53,697 bases of DNA from an uncultured Lachnospiraceae bacterium (GTDB lineage Bacteria > Bacillota > Clostridia > Lachnospirales > Lachnospiraceae): positions 1 through 53,697 of the forward strand of contig CAJTTT010000023.1 in the NCBI GenBank assembly GCA_910579285.1, written 5' to 3'. Position 1 is the stretch's first letter. Every line of letters begins with the position of its first letter. The notes below the pieces were generated by a model. It saw only the letters and a list, made by a program, of their open reading frames with translations, was not told the origin of the DNA and made no database searches. Made by a program: the position numbers and the translations under genes. Below are positions 32,050-41,829 of the stretch, piece by piece.

Positions 32050-33531
32050 CTACTGTTCAAGATCAACCACATCCTGAGCTGCCTGCAGCGCCTCTTCTAC
32101 ATCCATGCCGTTCTCCAGAATGTCGTTCAGCGTTACGTTACACATCTGCTCGTTGATGGTCGGGCTGATAGCTGTCGTGTAAACAGTTCCGATATCGTCC
32201 TTGATGCTGTAGAGTACATCGTAAGGATAGTTGATAAAGAACTGGTTGTACTGGTTGTTGTCGTCATGTGCGAATGCGTCGTCGTTCCAAAGAACGGTGT
32301 TACATACGTCGAAACCAAGGTTATCCCAGATGAGCTGCTCACCTTCCTCGGACATCTTAGCCCAGCAAAGGAACTCGGAAGCCAGAGCTGCGTCGCCTGC
32401 CTGCTGTGTCACAACGGTACCTGTACCGCCGATACCTACGGAGCACTTCTGGCCTGCCTCGAATACAGGACACTTAGCGATATACCAGTTGCCCTTCTCC
32501 TCAGGCATGTAGTTGGTGAAGCGGCTCATGTACCACATCGCCTTCGGGAAGGATACGATGTTGTGATCCAGAATGTTCTGGAAGCCAGCCTCTAAGTCAA
32601 CGTGTCCGTCAGGGGATACCATTGCAAGACCGCTGTTAACCCACTCCTGCTCCATGGTGCACATCTTCTTGATGGATTCAAGCTGTACGTCTGCCGTGCC
32701 GCCCATACCGCCGGTCCAGTCTTCACCGTACTCAGCCATAGCGATCCACTGCCAGTCACAGCCTGCGGTATCAACGGAAGTCCAGTGCTTGCCCTCTGTA
32801 GCAATCGCATCCACATATTCCTGACCGAGTGCTGCATAGTCATCCCATGTCACAACAGCGTCGATCTTAGCGATTACATCATCATTGGAAATGCCCATAG
32901 CCTCTGCCATAGCCGCTACGTTATAGTACATTACGGTAGCGCCTACATGATAAGGAATACCGTAATAGTTTCCGTCAGATCCGGAATAGACATCCATTCT
33001 GGCCTGAACCATAGTGTCTAAGTAAGGAGCTGCGGTGTCGTTCTGAGGAACAAGCCATGTGTCAAGACCTGCTATCACGTTCGGGAACTGACCGATCTCC
33101 ACGTCACAGATATCAGGCGCGCCTGTACCTGCATTTAAGGAAGTTAAAAGTTTTGTATGCATGTCTGCGTAAGGATATGTAGTGCAGGTGATCTCGATGG
33201 TTCTGTCGGGATTCTGCTCATTCCATTTCTCAACCATGTTGCCGTAGTGCTGTCCGTGGATCTCCACGAATGTCCACATCTCCATGTGGGTACCATTGGG
33301 ATCACCAAAGGTAGCAGTAGGAATTTCCTCCTCCGCTGCTGCCGCATCGTCTGCGGGAGCCTCCTCAGAAGCGCCATCGTCTGCCGCTGCACCATCGTCT
33401 GCCGCAGGAGCCTCTGCCGCTGCACCGTCATCTGCCGCGGGAGCAGTGCCTGCATCTCCACCGCCGCATCCTACCAGCGTTGTAGCGAGCATCGCTGCAG
33501 TCATCAAAGTAGCCAATACTTTCTTTTTCAT
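32050..33531 (-). CDS. Sugar-binding lipoprotein of an ABC transporter (arabinoside locus)
   Basis: The 493-aa protein has a lipoprotein signal (KKKVLATLMTAAMLATTLVG then C) followed by a low-complexity acidic linker of ADDGAA-type repeats to about residue 70. The family-1 binding fold has MEMWTFVEIHGQHYGNMVEK and LLTSLNAGTGAPDICDVEIG. It lies downstream of the GH51 and GH43 genes and upstream of two permeases, so it most likely binds arabino-oligosaccharides. A GGAGG site precedes the ATG. The long acidic linker probably spans the cell wall. Confidence 0.92.
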   Translation of the reverse strand: MKKKVLATLMTAAMLATTLVGCGGGDAGTAPAADDGAAAEAPAADDGAAADDGASEEAPADDAAAAEEEIPTATFGDPNGTHMEMWTFVEIHGQHYGNMVEKWNEQNPDRTIEITCTTYPYADMHTKLLTSLNAGTGAPDICDVEIGQFPNVIAGLDTWLVPQNDTAAPYLDTMVQARMDVYSGSDGNYYGIPYHVGATVMYYNVAAMAEAMGISNDDVIAKIDAVVTWDDYAALGQEYVDAIATEGKHWTSVDTAGCDWQWIAMAEYGEDWTGGMGGTADVQLESIKKMCTMEQEWVNSGLAMVSPDGHVDLEAGFQNILDHNIVSFPKAMWYMSRFTNYMPEEKGNWYIAKCPVFEAGQKCSVGIGGTGTVVTQQAGDAALASEFLCWAKMSEEGEQLIWDNLGFDVCNTVLWNDDAFAHDDNNQYNQFFINYPYDVLYSIKDDIGTVYTTAISPTINEQMCNVTLNDILENGMDVEEALQAAQDVVDLEQ

Positions 33532-33818
33532 TTTTCTTCCTCCTTTTATAGAATATACTGTCAGACAACCGCTCGATATTTTGTCTAAAATACTTTAGGA
33601 GTTTTGCTATATTTTAAGTAAAAATATATGCGATTTCCACTCCCAAACATGACATTTGCCTCTTTCTGATTTTTCAAAAATTAAGCAACCTGTACATTTT
33701 TTTTTTTTTTGCGGTTATCTTATGTTCACATTGTACAATAGTAAGGAGGGTACGTCAATAGCTTTTTGAATTATTTTAGTTTTTTTTGAAATATTTAAAT
33801 TTACATAAATTTCTTCAT
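33532..33818 (-). promoter_or_regulatory. A+T-rich leader of the binding-protein gene
   Basis: This non-coding stretch contains a run of 13-14 T residues (33696-33709) and the palindrome CTAAA-GTAT-TTTAG near 33590. Its A+T richness suggests that the promoter for the high-level transporter genes lies here, but I cannot fix the -35 and -10 boxes. No peptide-coding frame is seen. Confidence 0.4.
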
Positions 33819-34097
33819 TTAACTATCTTCCAAAAAAATGCCCCATTTCTCATAGGGACAGCTGTTTTTCTTCATCGCTGCCCGCAGTTCCACAAAGCAC
33901 CCGCACGCCCTGCACATGCCGTCCAAAAGCAGGTCACATTCCTTACAGAATGAGAGCCGCTTCTCATAAAGCGGCTCCTCAACCTTTAACTCTTCATCCA
34001 GACCGGCTATGTAATCGTGCAGATTTTGAAAATATGCCGCCTGATCCATGTCCCTTGTGAGACATTTTCGGCAGATCCGTCTGTTTTCGTTCTCCAT
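33819..34097 (-). CDS. DUF6171-like small Cys-rich protein
   Basis: The start at ATG 34097 (ENENRRICRKCLTRDMDQ) has AGGAGG eight bases before. The 92-aa protein has three cysteine pairs: CRKC near the N-terminus, CKEC in the middle and a C-x2-C-x-C region (MCRACGCFVELRAAMKKNSC) near the end, a likely zinc site. I recall this pattern from DUF6171 family proteins of Clostridia; the function is unknown. It lies between the GH51 gene and the binding protein on the same strand, but there is no evidence of a role in sugar use. Confidence 0.7.
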   Translation of the reverse strand: MENENRRICRKCLTRDMDQAAYFQNLHDYIAGLDEELKVEEPLYEKRLSFCKECDLLLDGMCRACGCFVELRAAMKKNSCPYEKWGIFLEDS

Positions 34098-34236
34098 GTC
34101 CGCATCCTCCTGCCCGGTCATACCATTTCTGCCGCATTCTCCCTGAATGATTTGCACTGTCGCAATTTCCTATGGAACAAAGAAAAAAGGGCACAGCCGT
34201 AACCACACCCTCTCTTCCATGATTCTTCCACTACGA

Positions 34237-35748
34237 TCAGCGGATGCGGAAACTGATTACGCTGCCCGCAGGCGCGGTAAAGCAAATCTTCCCGTCCTTC
34301 ACCTCATAGGCGTCGAACGCTTCCTCCTTCACCTTCTCCGGATCATCAAAGGTGTTGTGGGCATGCATCTCTCCTTTCAGAATGGCTGCCGTAATCTCCC
34401 TGGGTGCAAGTTCCATAAAGGACATTTCCACAGGCGCGGCCTCCTCCACGGAGAGATTGGCCAGCGTCACATTCACGCAGCCGTCCCTGTCCACAGAGAC
34501 GGACTCATCGAGGAACGGCACCTGACACGCCTCGTCCACGCCGACCGTCTTATTTCCTTCGATACAGCTCTCCACAAGCTCCGCATCCTGATGATGCTTA
34601 TACATGTGGAAAATGTGGTAGGTGGGCGTGAGAATCATCTTCGGCCCCTCCGTCAGTATCACAGACTGTAATACATTGACCATCTGCGCGATACATGCCA
34701 TTTTCACCCGGTCACAGTGCTTGTTGAAAATATTCATGGTCACGGCCGCCACCAGGGCGTCGCGCATGGTATTCTGCTGATAGAGGAATCCCGGGTTCGT
34801 GCCCGGCTCCACATCAAACCAGCAGCCCCACTCATCCACGATCATACCGATCTTCTTCTCGGGATCATACTGATCCATGATGGCGCCGTGCCGCTCTATC
34901 AGTTCTTCCATGTAAAGCGCTTTCGCCATCGTTGTGTACCACACCGCATCGTCAAACTCTGTGGCGCTGCCCTTGTTCTCCCATCCGCCCGGATGCACAT
35001 AATAATGGAGCGACAGACCGTCCATGTAGCCGTTTGGAATGTTGTTTGGCTGGGGCAGTGCAAAACAGGTCTTAAGCACGCCCTCCGTCCAGAAATAGTC
35101 CGCCACGTTAGGGCCGCCGCAGATCTTCTTGATGGGCGCCGCATTGTCGTAGTGACGCACATAAGTCTGGTATCTTCTGTACAGGTTCGCATAATACTCC
35201 GGGGTCATGCTGCCCCCGCAGCCCCAGTTCTCATTGCCCACGCCGAAATAATCAATTTTCCACGGCTTCTCGCGTCCGTTTTCCTTGCGCAGATCTGCCA
35301 TCGGGGAGACACCGTCAAAGGTAATGTACTCCACCCACTCGCTCATCTCCTGCACCGTGCCGCTGCCCACGTTTCCATTCACATAGGTCTTACAGCCAAG
35401 CTGATCGCAGAGTTCAAAAAATTCGTGGGTGCCGAAGCTGTTGTCCTCCACCACGCCGCCCCAGTGGGTGTTGATCATCTTCTTGCGGTTCTCCTTCGGG
35501 CCGATGCCGTCCTTCCAGTGGTACTCGTCCGCAAAGCAGCCCCCCGGCCAGCGCAGCACCGGGATCTGCATTTCCTTAAGGGCGTCCACCACGTCCTTGC
35601 GCATACCGTTCACGTTAGGGATATCGGAATCCTCTCCCACATACAGCCCCTCATAGATACATCTGCCCAGATGCTCCGAAAAATGCCCGTAGATCTCCGG
35701 GCTGATGTGCCCCTTTTTGTTCTTCTCATTGATGAACAATTTTGCCAT
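34237..35748 (-). CDS. GH51 alpha-L-arabinofuranosidase
   Basis: The 503-aa protein matches the family in length and order: ISPEIYGHFSEHLGRCIYEG at residues 15-34, RWPGGCFADEYHWKDGIGP (about 66-84), the acid/base Glu in FGVGNENWGCGG (about 175) and the nucleophile Glu in MIVDEWGCWF (about 295). No signal peptide is present, so it acts in the cytoplasm on imported arabino-oligosaccharides, releasing L-arabinose. It is downstream of the GH43 gene (98 bases) and upstream of the ABC genes. Confidence 0.94.
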   Translation of the reverse strand: MAKLFINEKNKKGHISPEIYGHFSEHLGRCIYEGLYVGEDSDIPNVNGMRKDVVDALKEMQIPVLRWPGGCFADEYHWKDGIGPKENRKKMINTHWGGVVEDNSFGTHEFFELCDQLGCKTYVNGNVGSGTVQEMSEWVEYITFDGVSPMADLRKENGREKPWKIDYFGVGNENWGCGGSMTPEYYANLYRRYQTYVRHYDNAAPIKKICGGPNVADYFWTEGVLKTCFALPQPNNIPNGYMDGLSLHYYVHPGGWENKGSATEFDDAVWYTTMAKALYMEELIERHGAIMDQYDPEKKIGMIVDEWGCWFDVEPGTNPGFLYQQNTMRDALVAAVTMNIFNKHCDRVKMACIAQMVNVLQSVILTEGPKMILTPTYHIFHMYKHHQDAELVESCIEGNKTVGVDEACQVPFLDESVSVDRDGCVNVTLANLSVEEAAPVEMSFMELAPREITAAILKGEMHAHNTFDDPEKVKEEAFDAYEVKDGKICFTAPAGSVISFRIR

Positions 35749-35845
35749 ACCCTGTTTTCCCTCCTAAAATTCGTATGATTTTTGCGCAATTCCTTTCACA
35801 CGATATCCATGTAGAATTCACCTTTTTATAAATTAATTTACGTTG

Positions 35846-36787
35846 TTAAAATTTGAATACCGGCCGGCCATTCTCCCAGCCAAATTTCATCAGCATTGCA
35901 TGACGATTCGGATTGTAGAGCGGGTCCCCAACGATCTCCGTCTCCGTCCGGGCATGATACACCATAATATCATTGCCTTCCTCGTCCACGGTAAAGCTGT
36001 TGTGTCCCGGCCCGTAAACGCCCAGCGTCTCGTCAGACCGCAGCACCGGGTAACGCTCCTTTTTCCAGGACAGAGGATCCAGAAGATCCGCATCCTCGTC
36101 CGCCGTGAGCATCCCGATACAATAAGCGATGCCCGTCTCCGACGCCGAATAGGTGACAAAAATCTTTCCGTTACGCTTCAAAACGGCCGGTCCCTCATTC
36201 ACCCAGAAACCTACCCGCTCCCAGTCGTAATCCGGGGTGGTCAGAAGCACCTGCACGGTCTTTAACTTGTAGGGCGTCTCCAGTTCTCCGATATAGAGAT
36301 TGGAAATCTGCTTCCCGACTCCCACTTTTTCCGCCCAGATATAAAACCATCTGCCCTTATTCTCAAACACCGTACCGTCCAGAGAAAACGCCTCGAAGGA
36401 AAAGACATCGTCGTCCGCTCTCCCCATCTTGCCTTTTTCCGTCCATGTGCCGGTTATGGGATCCTCGTCCTTACACTCCAGCACATAAGGTCTGATCTGC
36501 CAGACATCATCCTTGTCGCCGCCCGCATAGTAAATGTACCATACGCCGTCAATATAGTGAAGTTCCGGCGCCCAGATATGACAGCTCATAATCCCCGACT
36601 CATGCTTGTGCCAGACTTCCGTCTCCGGGGCGTCCGCCAGCCCCGCAAGCGTATCGGACCTGCGCAGCACGATTCCATCGTAGGCCGGCACGGAAGCCGT
36701 AAAGTAATAACTGCCGTCCGTATGCCTGTACACATAAGGATCCGCCCGCTGTAATATCCACGGTTTGTTGTAAAGTAATTCGCTCAT
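35846..36787 (-). CDS. GH43 glycoside hydrolase (arabinosidase/xylosidase type)
   Basis: The start at ATG 36787 (SELLYNKPWILQRADPYVY) follows GGGGGATAGG. The 313-aa protein has the five-bladed propeller features: the general-base Asp in RADPYVY (about residue 15), WAPELHYIDGVWYIYYAGGD (about 82-101) and the acid Glu in WVNEGPAVLKRNGKIFVTYS (about 195-215). No secretion signal is present. With GH51 it should strip arabinose (or xylose) from imported oligosaccharides. It is the first gene of the locus, so its upstream region (36.79-37.03 kb) is the place for the promoter of the unit. Confidence 0.9.
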   Translation of the reverse strand: MSELLYNKPWILQRADPYVYRHTDGSYYFTASVPAYDGIVLRRSDTLAGLADAPETEVWHKHESGIMSCHIWAPELHYIDGVWYIYYAGGDKDDVWQIRPYVLECKDEDPITGTWTEKGKMGRADDDVFSFEAFSLDGTVFENKGRWFYIWAEKVGVGKQISNLYIGELETPYKLKTVQVLLTTPDYDWERVGFWVNEGPAVLKRNGKIFVTYSASETGIAYCIGMLTADEDADLLDPLSWKKERYPVLRSDETLGVYGPGHNSFTVDEEGNDIMVYHARTETEIVGDPLYNPNRHAMLMKFGWENGRPVFKF

Positions 36788-37030
36788 CCTATCCCCCATT
36801 TCCGGCTTCTCCCCAAAAGCCATTTTTTATTTTTATAAATTATTTTAATAGTATCTAAAATTATACCGGGTTTTTGTAAAGAAAGCAACTATTATTTTCG
36901 GGCGGTAATGAGAAAAATCAGTCTCGCAGCTGCATCCCGCACAGATGTGATTTACAGACAGGTGCGGCCGGACACCACGCCGGAGCGCCTGCATAAAATA
37001 AAGTAACTCCCCCGAAGGAAGGAATCCGCC

Positions 37031-37666
37031 ATGTCTGATCCCACCGTACTGATCGCCGGCCGCCCCGAGGACACCAAAAACTATGAAAACGCCCTGATGA
37101 AACTGAACGTTCCCTTTCTCGTCAGTCTGGATGCCGGCCAGGCGGACGCCGCCACCCACCTGCTTCTCCCGGGCGGCGGTGACATCACGCCCGCCTTTTT
37201 CGGCCAGACTGACCGCGGTTCCCGCAGCGTCGATACGGAACTGGATATCCTGCAGTTTGACATCCTTTCCCGGTTTACGGCACAAAAAAAGCCCGTGCTC
37301 GGTATCTGCAAAGGGCTTCAGCTCATCAACGTCCATTTTGGCGGCGATATCACACAGCACATCGACACCGCCGAAACCCACAGATGGATCGGACGTGACC
37401 AGTTTCACTACGTCTTTCACGGCAGCCTTGGCCGGCGTGATTTCTTTTACCAGCTCTACGGAAACAGCGTCAAGGTAAATTCCGCCCATCATCAGGCCGT
37501 AAACCGCACAGGCGAGGGGCTTGTCCCGGTCTGCAGGGCCGGGGATAACGTGATCGAAGGGCTGGCCCACGCCGCCCTGCCGGTTCTCGCGGTACAATGG
37601 CACCCGGAACGGCTTCCCGATGACGGGGGCGAATCGCTCTTTTCCTACTTCTTATCACTCCGCTGA
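37031..37666 (+). CDS. Peptidase C26 family class-I glutamine amidotransferase-like hydrolase
   Basis: The 211-aa protein has LLLPGGGDITPAFFGQ (about 45-60), the nucleophile elbow GICKGLQLINVHFGGD (Cys about residue 95), and the His-Glu pair in VQWHPERLP (about 190). These are the signatures of gamma-glutamyl-gamma-aminobutyrate hydrolase (PuuD-like) proteins. It is somewhat short for the family (about 240). Likely substrates are gamma-glutamyl amines or small peptides. CCGAAGGAAGGAA precedes the ATG. Its 3' end overlaps the convergent hydrolase gene by 22 bases. Confidence 0.87.
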   Translation: MSDPTVLIAGRPEDTKNYENALMKLNVPFLVSLDAGQADAATHLLLPGGGDITPAFFGQTDRGSRSVDTELDILQFDILSRFTAQKKPVLGICKGLQLINVHFGGDITQHIDTAETHRWIGRDQFHYVFHGSLGRRDFFYQLYGNSVKVNSAHHQAVNRTGEGLVPVCRAGDNVIEGLAHAALPVLAVQWHPERLPDDGGESLFSYFLSLR

Positions 37667-38778
37667 GGTTTCGGCCGCCTTTCCAGACGCGCCTGCTCCT
37701 TTGCCTGGCGGGAAACCGTCTCAAACAGGGCGCGCATAATCTGCATCACCACCCTGGCCGTCTCCTCGTCCACCTCGCCTATGGCCCTGCCGATCTTCTG
37801 GACGTTCTGCACCCAGTGCGCCGTAAAATCAATCAGATTGTCCGTCTCCGACGCCTGCACAACCCCATACAGCGTATCCACAAAAATATGCATCTGCGTC
37901 TGATCCAGCGACAGAATCCATTCGTTGAGCGTCTGATCCACAAACCTGCGCCCCGGCCGAATTTCATCGACCATGCGGAAATCACCGTTTTTCACAAGCC
38001 AGGTATACGGATTGTGCTGGGCAAGTCCAATGGTTTTGCTCTCCACCACCCGGTAAGCAATGTCGGCGTACAATAGCATCCCTACCATCGAAGAGCGCGG
38101 CACGGTCTTATGGATCCGCTTCTCGATCTCCTGCCATGCCCCCTGCCGCCTGACCTCCGGCCGGAAGCCCGGCCCGTCATGGTCATAAATTCTTTCTATC
38201 CGCTCCCGCACCGCCGGTTCACAGTACATGGCCGCATAGACGGCCAGATTTCCGCCCTTGGAGTGGCCGCCCACAAAAAAACTGCCCTCAATCGTCCTCG
38301 CCGCCTGCTCCAGATAGGACACACTGCGAAGCTGTCCGGGCACCGGCTCCGAGAAGGCCAGATTCAGGTCTTCCTTCCAGCCCACCATATTCTCATCCGT
38401 CCCCCGAAACACCACATAAGTCAGTCCCCCGGAAAAGCCGCACACCACAGCGGAAAACTGACTCTCCCGCTCCGGCTCTATAAGGTTTACATAATTCCAC
38501 AGGCGCAGGTTTCCGAAACGTCTGCCGTTCAAGGCACCCATAAAGAGCGCCGTATTGTTCCTGCGGTAACGTTCATCCGCGTAAAGATGGTCATAGTCCG
38601 CATGGGCGGCAATCTCCTGCAGGCTCACCGGGGGACGTTCCTCCTCCGGCCCCGGCACGATCCCGTCAAATTTCAGATAGGCAAGCTGGCTGATCACCAG
38701 GCTGTCCACATCGCCAAAAGGCTTCTCCTCCAGGCTGTAATCCCCGTATTCTCTCAGATAATCCAAAATGGTTCCCAT
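37645..38778 (-). CDS. Mbeg1-like (DUF2974) lipase-fold hydrolase
   Basis: The 377-aa protein contains the lipase-type nucleophile elbow VGGHSKGGNLAVYAAM (about residues 170-185) followed by YDHDGPGF with a candidate acid, and GLTYVVFRGTDENMVGWKED upstream, the usual class-3-lipase-like FRGTD strand. I place it with the Mbeg1-like/DUF2974 group common in Firmicutes. The substrate is unknown. No signal peptide. The C-terminus (KEQARLERRPKPQRSDKK) is strongly basic. It is convergent with the C26 gene. Confidence 0.8.
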   Translation of the reverse strand: MGTILDYLREYGDYSLEEKPFGDVDSLVISQLAYLKFDGIVPGPEEERPPVSLQEIAAHADYDHLYADERYRRNNTALFMGALNGRRFGNLRLWNYVNLIEPERESQFSAVVCGFSGGLTYVVFRGTDENMVGWKEDLNLAFSEPVPGQLRSVSYLEQAARTIEGSFFVGGHSKGGNLAVYAAMYCEPAVRERIERIYDHDGPGFRPEVRRQGAWQEIEKRIHKTVPRSSMVGMLLYADIAYRVVESKTIGLAQHNPYTWLVKNGDFRMVDEIRPGRRFVDQTLNEWILSLDQTQMHIFVDTLYGVVQASETDNLIDFTAHWVQNVQKIGRAIGEVDEETARVVMQIMRALFETVSRQAKEQARLERRPKPQRSDKK

Positions 38779-38881
38779 TGTTTATACTCCGAAAACTCCC
38801 CGTCTGCCGTCAGATCATCCAGCTATCCCATACTAAGAACCTGTGCCTCACATCCGCCGGAATCCCCGTGTTACCCTCACT

Positions 38882-39907
38882 CTATATTTTCGCTTCCAAA
38901 TGTTCGATATTTTTAATCAATACGCTGACCGTTCCATCGGGATTGGTGATAAACTCCACGCATTTGGGATTTTTGTACTGCTCCATCGGTATTTTGATCT
39001 CAATGCCCGTGTCCGTAAACAGGTGCTGGCTCTGGAACTTGCGCATCGTGTTTTCACTCTGCGGCTCAATGGTCTCCCTCACCATATTGTACTTTTCCAT
39101 TTTATCCTGAAAAGCCGTCCTTAATTCCGGCTCACCCTCAAATATCTTCTCCGCGATCTCCTCCACCACGAAGCCGCCCTTCTCCTCCATCTCCTCCTGT
39201 ATGATACTCTTGGCGCGCATCTGCTTCTCAAAACGCTCGCTTTCCGCAAAGCCCTCCTTCTGCACACTCTCCACGGCGCGTCCCACAAGGGACAGCTTGG
39301 ACTTATGGGAGAGATGGGAGCTGCACTTTAGGAAAAGGAAAGAAAAATAGTCCGTCTTCTCCCCGTTCACCTCGTACTTCTTCTCCACCACCTGCACAGA
39401 GAGATCCGAGAGTCTGATGACTGCCGCCTCCGTCAGCCGCTGGGTCTGGGACGGCAGGATGGACTTGTGCCTGATCAGCTCGTTGCTGTTTCCCTCCCCC
39501 TCCGAAAGGGGCATGGTCCTGTGGGTGTAGAGCGTCTTGTAGTTCATCTTGAGAAGCGCCAGATAATCCTCCTCGCCCTCCCGGAACTGCACCACCATCA
39601 GATCAGCCGGCGGTATGTCGATGTTACCGCTCATAATCTCGTACAGAAGGCCTGCAATCTCCTGGCTGATGCCGACAAAATTCTCATCCTCATACCCTGT
39701 CAGCAGCTTGCACACCTCCGACTCCCGCTCATAAAAGCGGCACTCCTTCGCCTCATCCCCGGCGCAGATTTTCCCGATATGCTCCCGCGCAAAATCTGCC
39801 ACCTCCGAACCGAACTCCAGCTCCGTGTCGGAGAGCACCGGCATCCCGATGGTGGGATCCAGAATATGTACGATAATGCGGTTTATCCTGATATTTTCTT
39901 TGACCAT
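38882..39907 (-). CDS. NdpA/YejK-like nucleoid-associated protein
   Basis: The 341-aa protein fits the 37-kDa nucleoid-associated family (PF04245): INRIIVHILDPTIGMPVLSD at the N-terminus, a central DLMVVQFREGEEDYLALLKM (about 103-122) and C-terminal VEFITNPDGTVSVLIKNIEHL. Members bind DNA in the nucleoid; in Firmicutes their role is not established. It stands between DUF-type genes on the same strand, with 73 bases to the upstream gene. Confidence 0.85.
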   Translation of the reverse strand: MVKENIRINRIIVHILDPTIGMPVLSDTELEFGSEVADFAREHIGKICAGDEAKECRFYERESEVCKLLTGYEDENFVGISQEIAGLLYEIMSGNIDIPPADLMVVQFREGEEDYLALLKMNYKTLYTHRTMPLSEGEGNSNELIRHKSILPSQTQRLTEAAVIRLSDLSVQVVEKKYEVNGEKTDYFSFLFLKCSSHLSHKSKLSLVGRAVESVQKEGFAESERFEKQMRAKSIIQEEMEEKGGFVVEEIAEKIFEGEPELRTAFQDKMEKYNMVRETIEPQSENTMRKFQSQHLFTDTGIEIKIPMEQYKNPKCVEFITNPDGTVSVLIKNIEHLEAKI

Positions 39908-39980
39908 ATTGTGCTATTCCTCCTCTGTATCATACAGTCAGCGTCCGTAAAGACCTGGAACTGCCTGCCGCCCGGTTATC

Positions 39981-40367
39981 TCAATGATACTTTCCCTCAT
40001 AGTCGGTCCCGGTCTCGGTCTGCATTAAGTTTACATAATATTGTGGATCGCGCTCCATCAAAAGCATGGTATGAAAAGCCTCTAACAGCATCTTGTCCCC
40101 ATTGCTCTTCATCTGTATGCGATCCCTGTCAAGCTGAGCCTTGAAGTGGTCCATCTGCCACACCATAATGTCGATCAGGCTGTAGCCCGCCACCTGATAT
40201 TCACAAAGGAAATTTTCATGCTCCAGGTAGTATAGAAACTCCTTTGACACGCCCTCAGAAGCAGTCAGCATCTCAAAAAACCGCTCCAGATACGCCTCGT
40301 CCTCCCCGGCATAGTAACACAGCGCACGCGCCCAGGCATAGGCTTTCGTTCTCTCCTCCCCATTCAT
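39981..40367 (-). CDS. Small helical protein of unknown function (DUF3837-like)
   Basis: The start at ATG 40367 (NGEERTKAYAWARALCYYAG) has GGAGG ten bases before; the longer frame adds only basic residues. The 128-aa protein is alpha-helical and acidic, with YSLIDIMVWQMDHFKAQLDR near residue 65 and a C-terminal MQTETGTDYEGKYH. I recall this combination from DUF3837-type proteins of Lachnospiraceae but cannot assign a function. It lies upstream of the nucleoid-associated protein gene on the same strand and may be co-transcribed. Confidence 0.6.
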   Translation of the reverse strand: MNGEERTKAYAWARALCYYAGEDEAYLERFFEMLTASEGVSKEFLYYLEHENFLCEYQVAGYSLIDIMVWQMDHFKAQLDRDRIQMKSNGDKMLLEAFHTMLLMERDPQYYVNLMQTETGTDYEGKYH

Positions 40368-40476
40368 CCGCCACTCCTCCTTCTTCCACTCTCTTTTCCG
40401 CTTCTGCTTCACAGTTTGTTCTTTTTCTCCGGCTTTTCACATACAATATGCTAAACAACGCTAGGACGTGTTTTCT

Positions 40477-41829
40477 ATGGCTCTCTTAGAACAGATCAAC
40501 AATCTTTTGTGGGGACTCCCCCTCATTATTCTGCTTATGGGTACACATATTTATTTCACTTTCAGACTGCGCTTTCCCCAGAGAAACCTTTTCCGCGCCA
40601 TTCGGCTCTCCCTGTTTTCTGCCGATGAAACTGTTTCTGCCGGAAGTGGACCTGCCTCCGCCGGAGATGAAAACGCTGCGTCAAAGACCACCCGGAATCT
40701 CTCCCCCTTCTCCGCCCTTTCCACCACACTGGCCGCCACCCTCGGCACGGGAAATATCATCGGCGTCTCCACCGCCATCGCTCTCGGCGGCCCCGGCGCC
40801 ATCTTCTGGTGCTGGATCACCGGGATTCTCGGAATGGCCACCGCCTACGGCGAATGTTATCTGAGCGTCCGCTACCGCCAGCGGAAGGCGGACGGCCTCT
40901 ACGTCGGAGGCCCTATGTATGTGCTGAAAAATGGTTTACATAATAATAAATTGGGCAGTCTGTATGCACTCTGCACACTGGCCGCCGCTTTCGGTGTGGG
41001 GTGCACCACCCAGGCCAACTCCGTCACAAGGGCTGCCTCCTTAAGCTTTGGCATTTCTCCTCACCCCGTAGGCATCGCTCTGGCTGTGATCACAGGCGCG
41101 GTCATCCTGGGCGGCATCCGAAGCATCGGCAGTCTCTGCGAGCGCACCGTGCCCGCCATCACTTTTCTGTACCTGTTCGGCTGTGTCCTTCTCCTGTGTC
41201 TCTACCGCCACCAGCTGCTCACCGCTGTGGTCTGGATTCTGACGGACGCCTTCTCCTTTGCCAGTCTGGCCGGGGGCGTGGCTGGAGCTGGCATACAGCG
41301 CGCGCTGCGCTACGGCATTGCCAGAGGACTCTTCACCAACGAGGCCGGCATCGGCACATCCGCCATCGCCGCAGCAGCTTCCCACACCAAAGATCCACGC
41401 ATACAGGCATATGTATCCATGACAGCCGTTTTCTGGGATACCGTAGTGATGTGTCTGCTGACCGGGCTTGTGGTGGTCTGCAACATGCTCTATGACCCGG
41501 CCTCCACCGCCGGGGCAGCCGAAACGGATCTGACCGCCGCCGCTTTTTCCCATCTGCCCTATGTGGGGGATGCCTTTCTCACGATCTCCCTGTGCGCCTT
41601 CGCTGTGACCACCCTGATCGGCTGGTCCTATTTCGGGGAAAAGGCTGCGGAATATCTCGGCGGAAGCCGCAGTATTCCGCTCTACAAGCTTCTCTATATT
41701 GTAATGATTTATCTGGGCGCCATCATTCCCATGCACCTCGTGTGGGAGTGCACCGACCTGATCAACGGGATCATGGCTCTCCCGAACCTTTTCGCCCTGT
41801 GGGCGCTGAGAAAGGAAATTCGGTCATAA
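40477..41829 (+). CDS. Sodium:alanine/glycine symporter (AGCS family)
   Basis: The 450-aa membrane protein has the AGCS signatures: LLWGLPLIILLMGTHIYFTF at the N-terminus, ALSTTLAATLGTGNIIGVST (about 78-97), FWCWITGILGMATAYGECYL and GLFTNEAGIGTSAIAAAASH (about 285-304). It has 9-10 predicted helices. Such proteins import alanine or glycine with Na+. The ATG at 40477 is preferred, with AGGA upstream; GTG 40468 is an alternative. Its 3' end (RKEIRS) is partly copied in the downstream tandem repeat. It is divergent from the DUF3837-like gene. Confidence 0.9.
   Translation: MALLEQINNLLWGLPLIILLMGTHIYFTFRLRFPQRNLFRAIRLSLFSADETVSAGSGPASAGDENAASKTTRNLSPFSALSTTLAATLGTGNIIGVSTAIALGGPGAIFWCWITGILGMATAYGECYLSVRYRQRKADGLYVGGPMYVLKNGLHNNKLGSLYALCTLAAAFGVGCTTQANSVTRAASLSFGISPHPVGIALAVITGAVILGGIRSIGSLCERTVPAITFLYLFGCVLLLCLYRHQLLTAVVWILTDAFSFASLAGGVAGAGIQRALRYGIARGLFTNEAGIGTSAIAAAASHTKDPRIQAYVSMTAVFWDTVVMCLLTGLVVVCNMLYDPASTAGAAETDLTAAAFSHLPYVGDAFLTISLCAFAVTTLIGWSYFGEKAAEYLGGSRSIPLYKLLYIVMIYLGAIIPMHLVWECTDLINGIMALPNLFALWALRKEIRS

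Noticed and set aside
34717..35778. Plus-strand frame of about 353 codons
   Set aside because: Antisense to the GH51 gene; His/Val-rich translation with no recognisable family.
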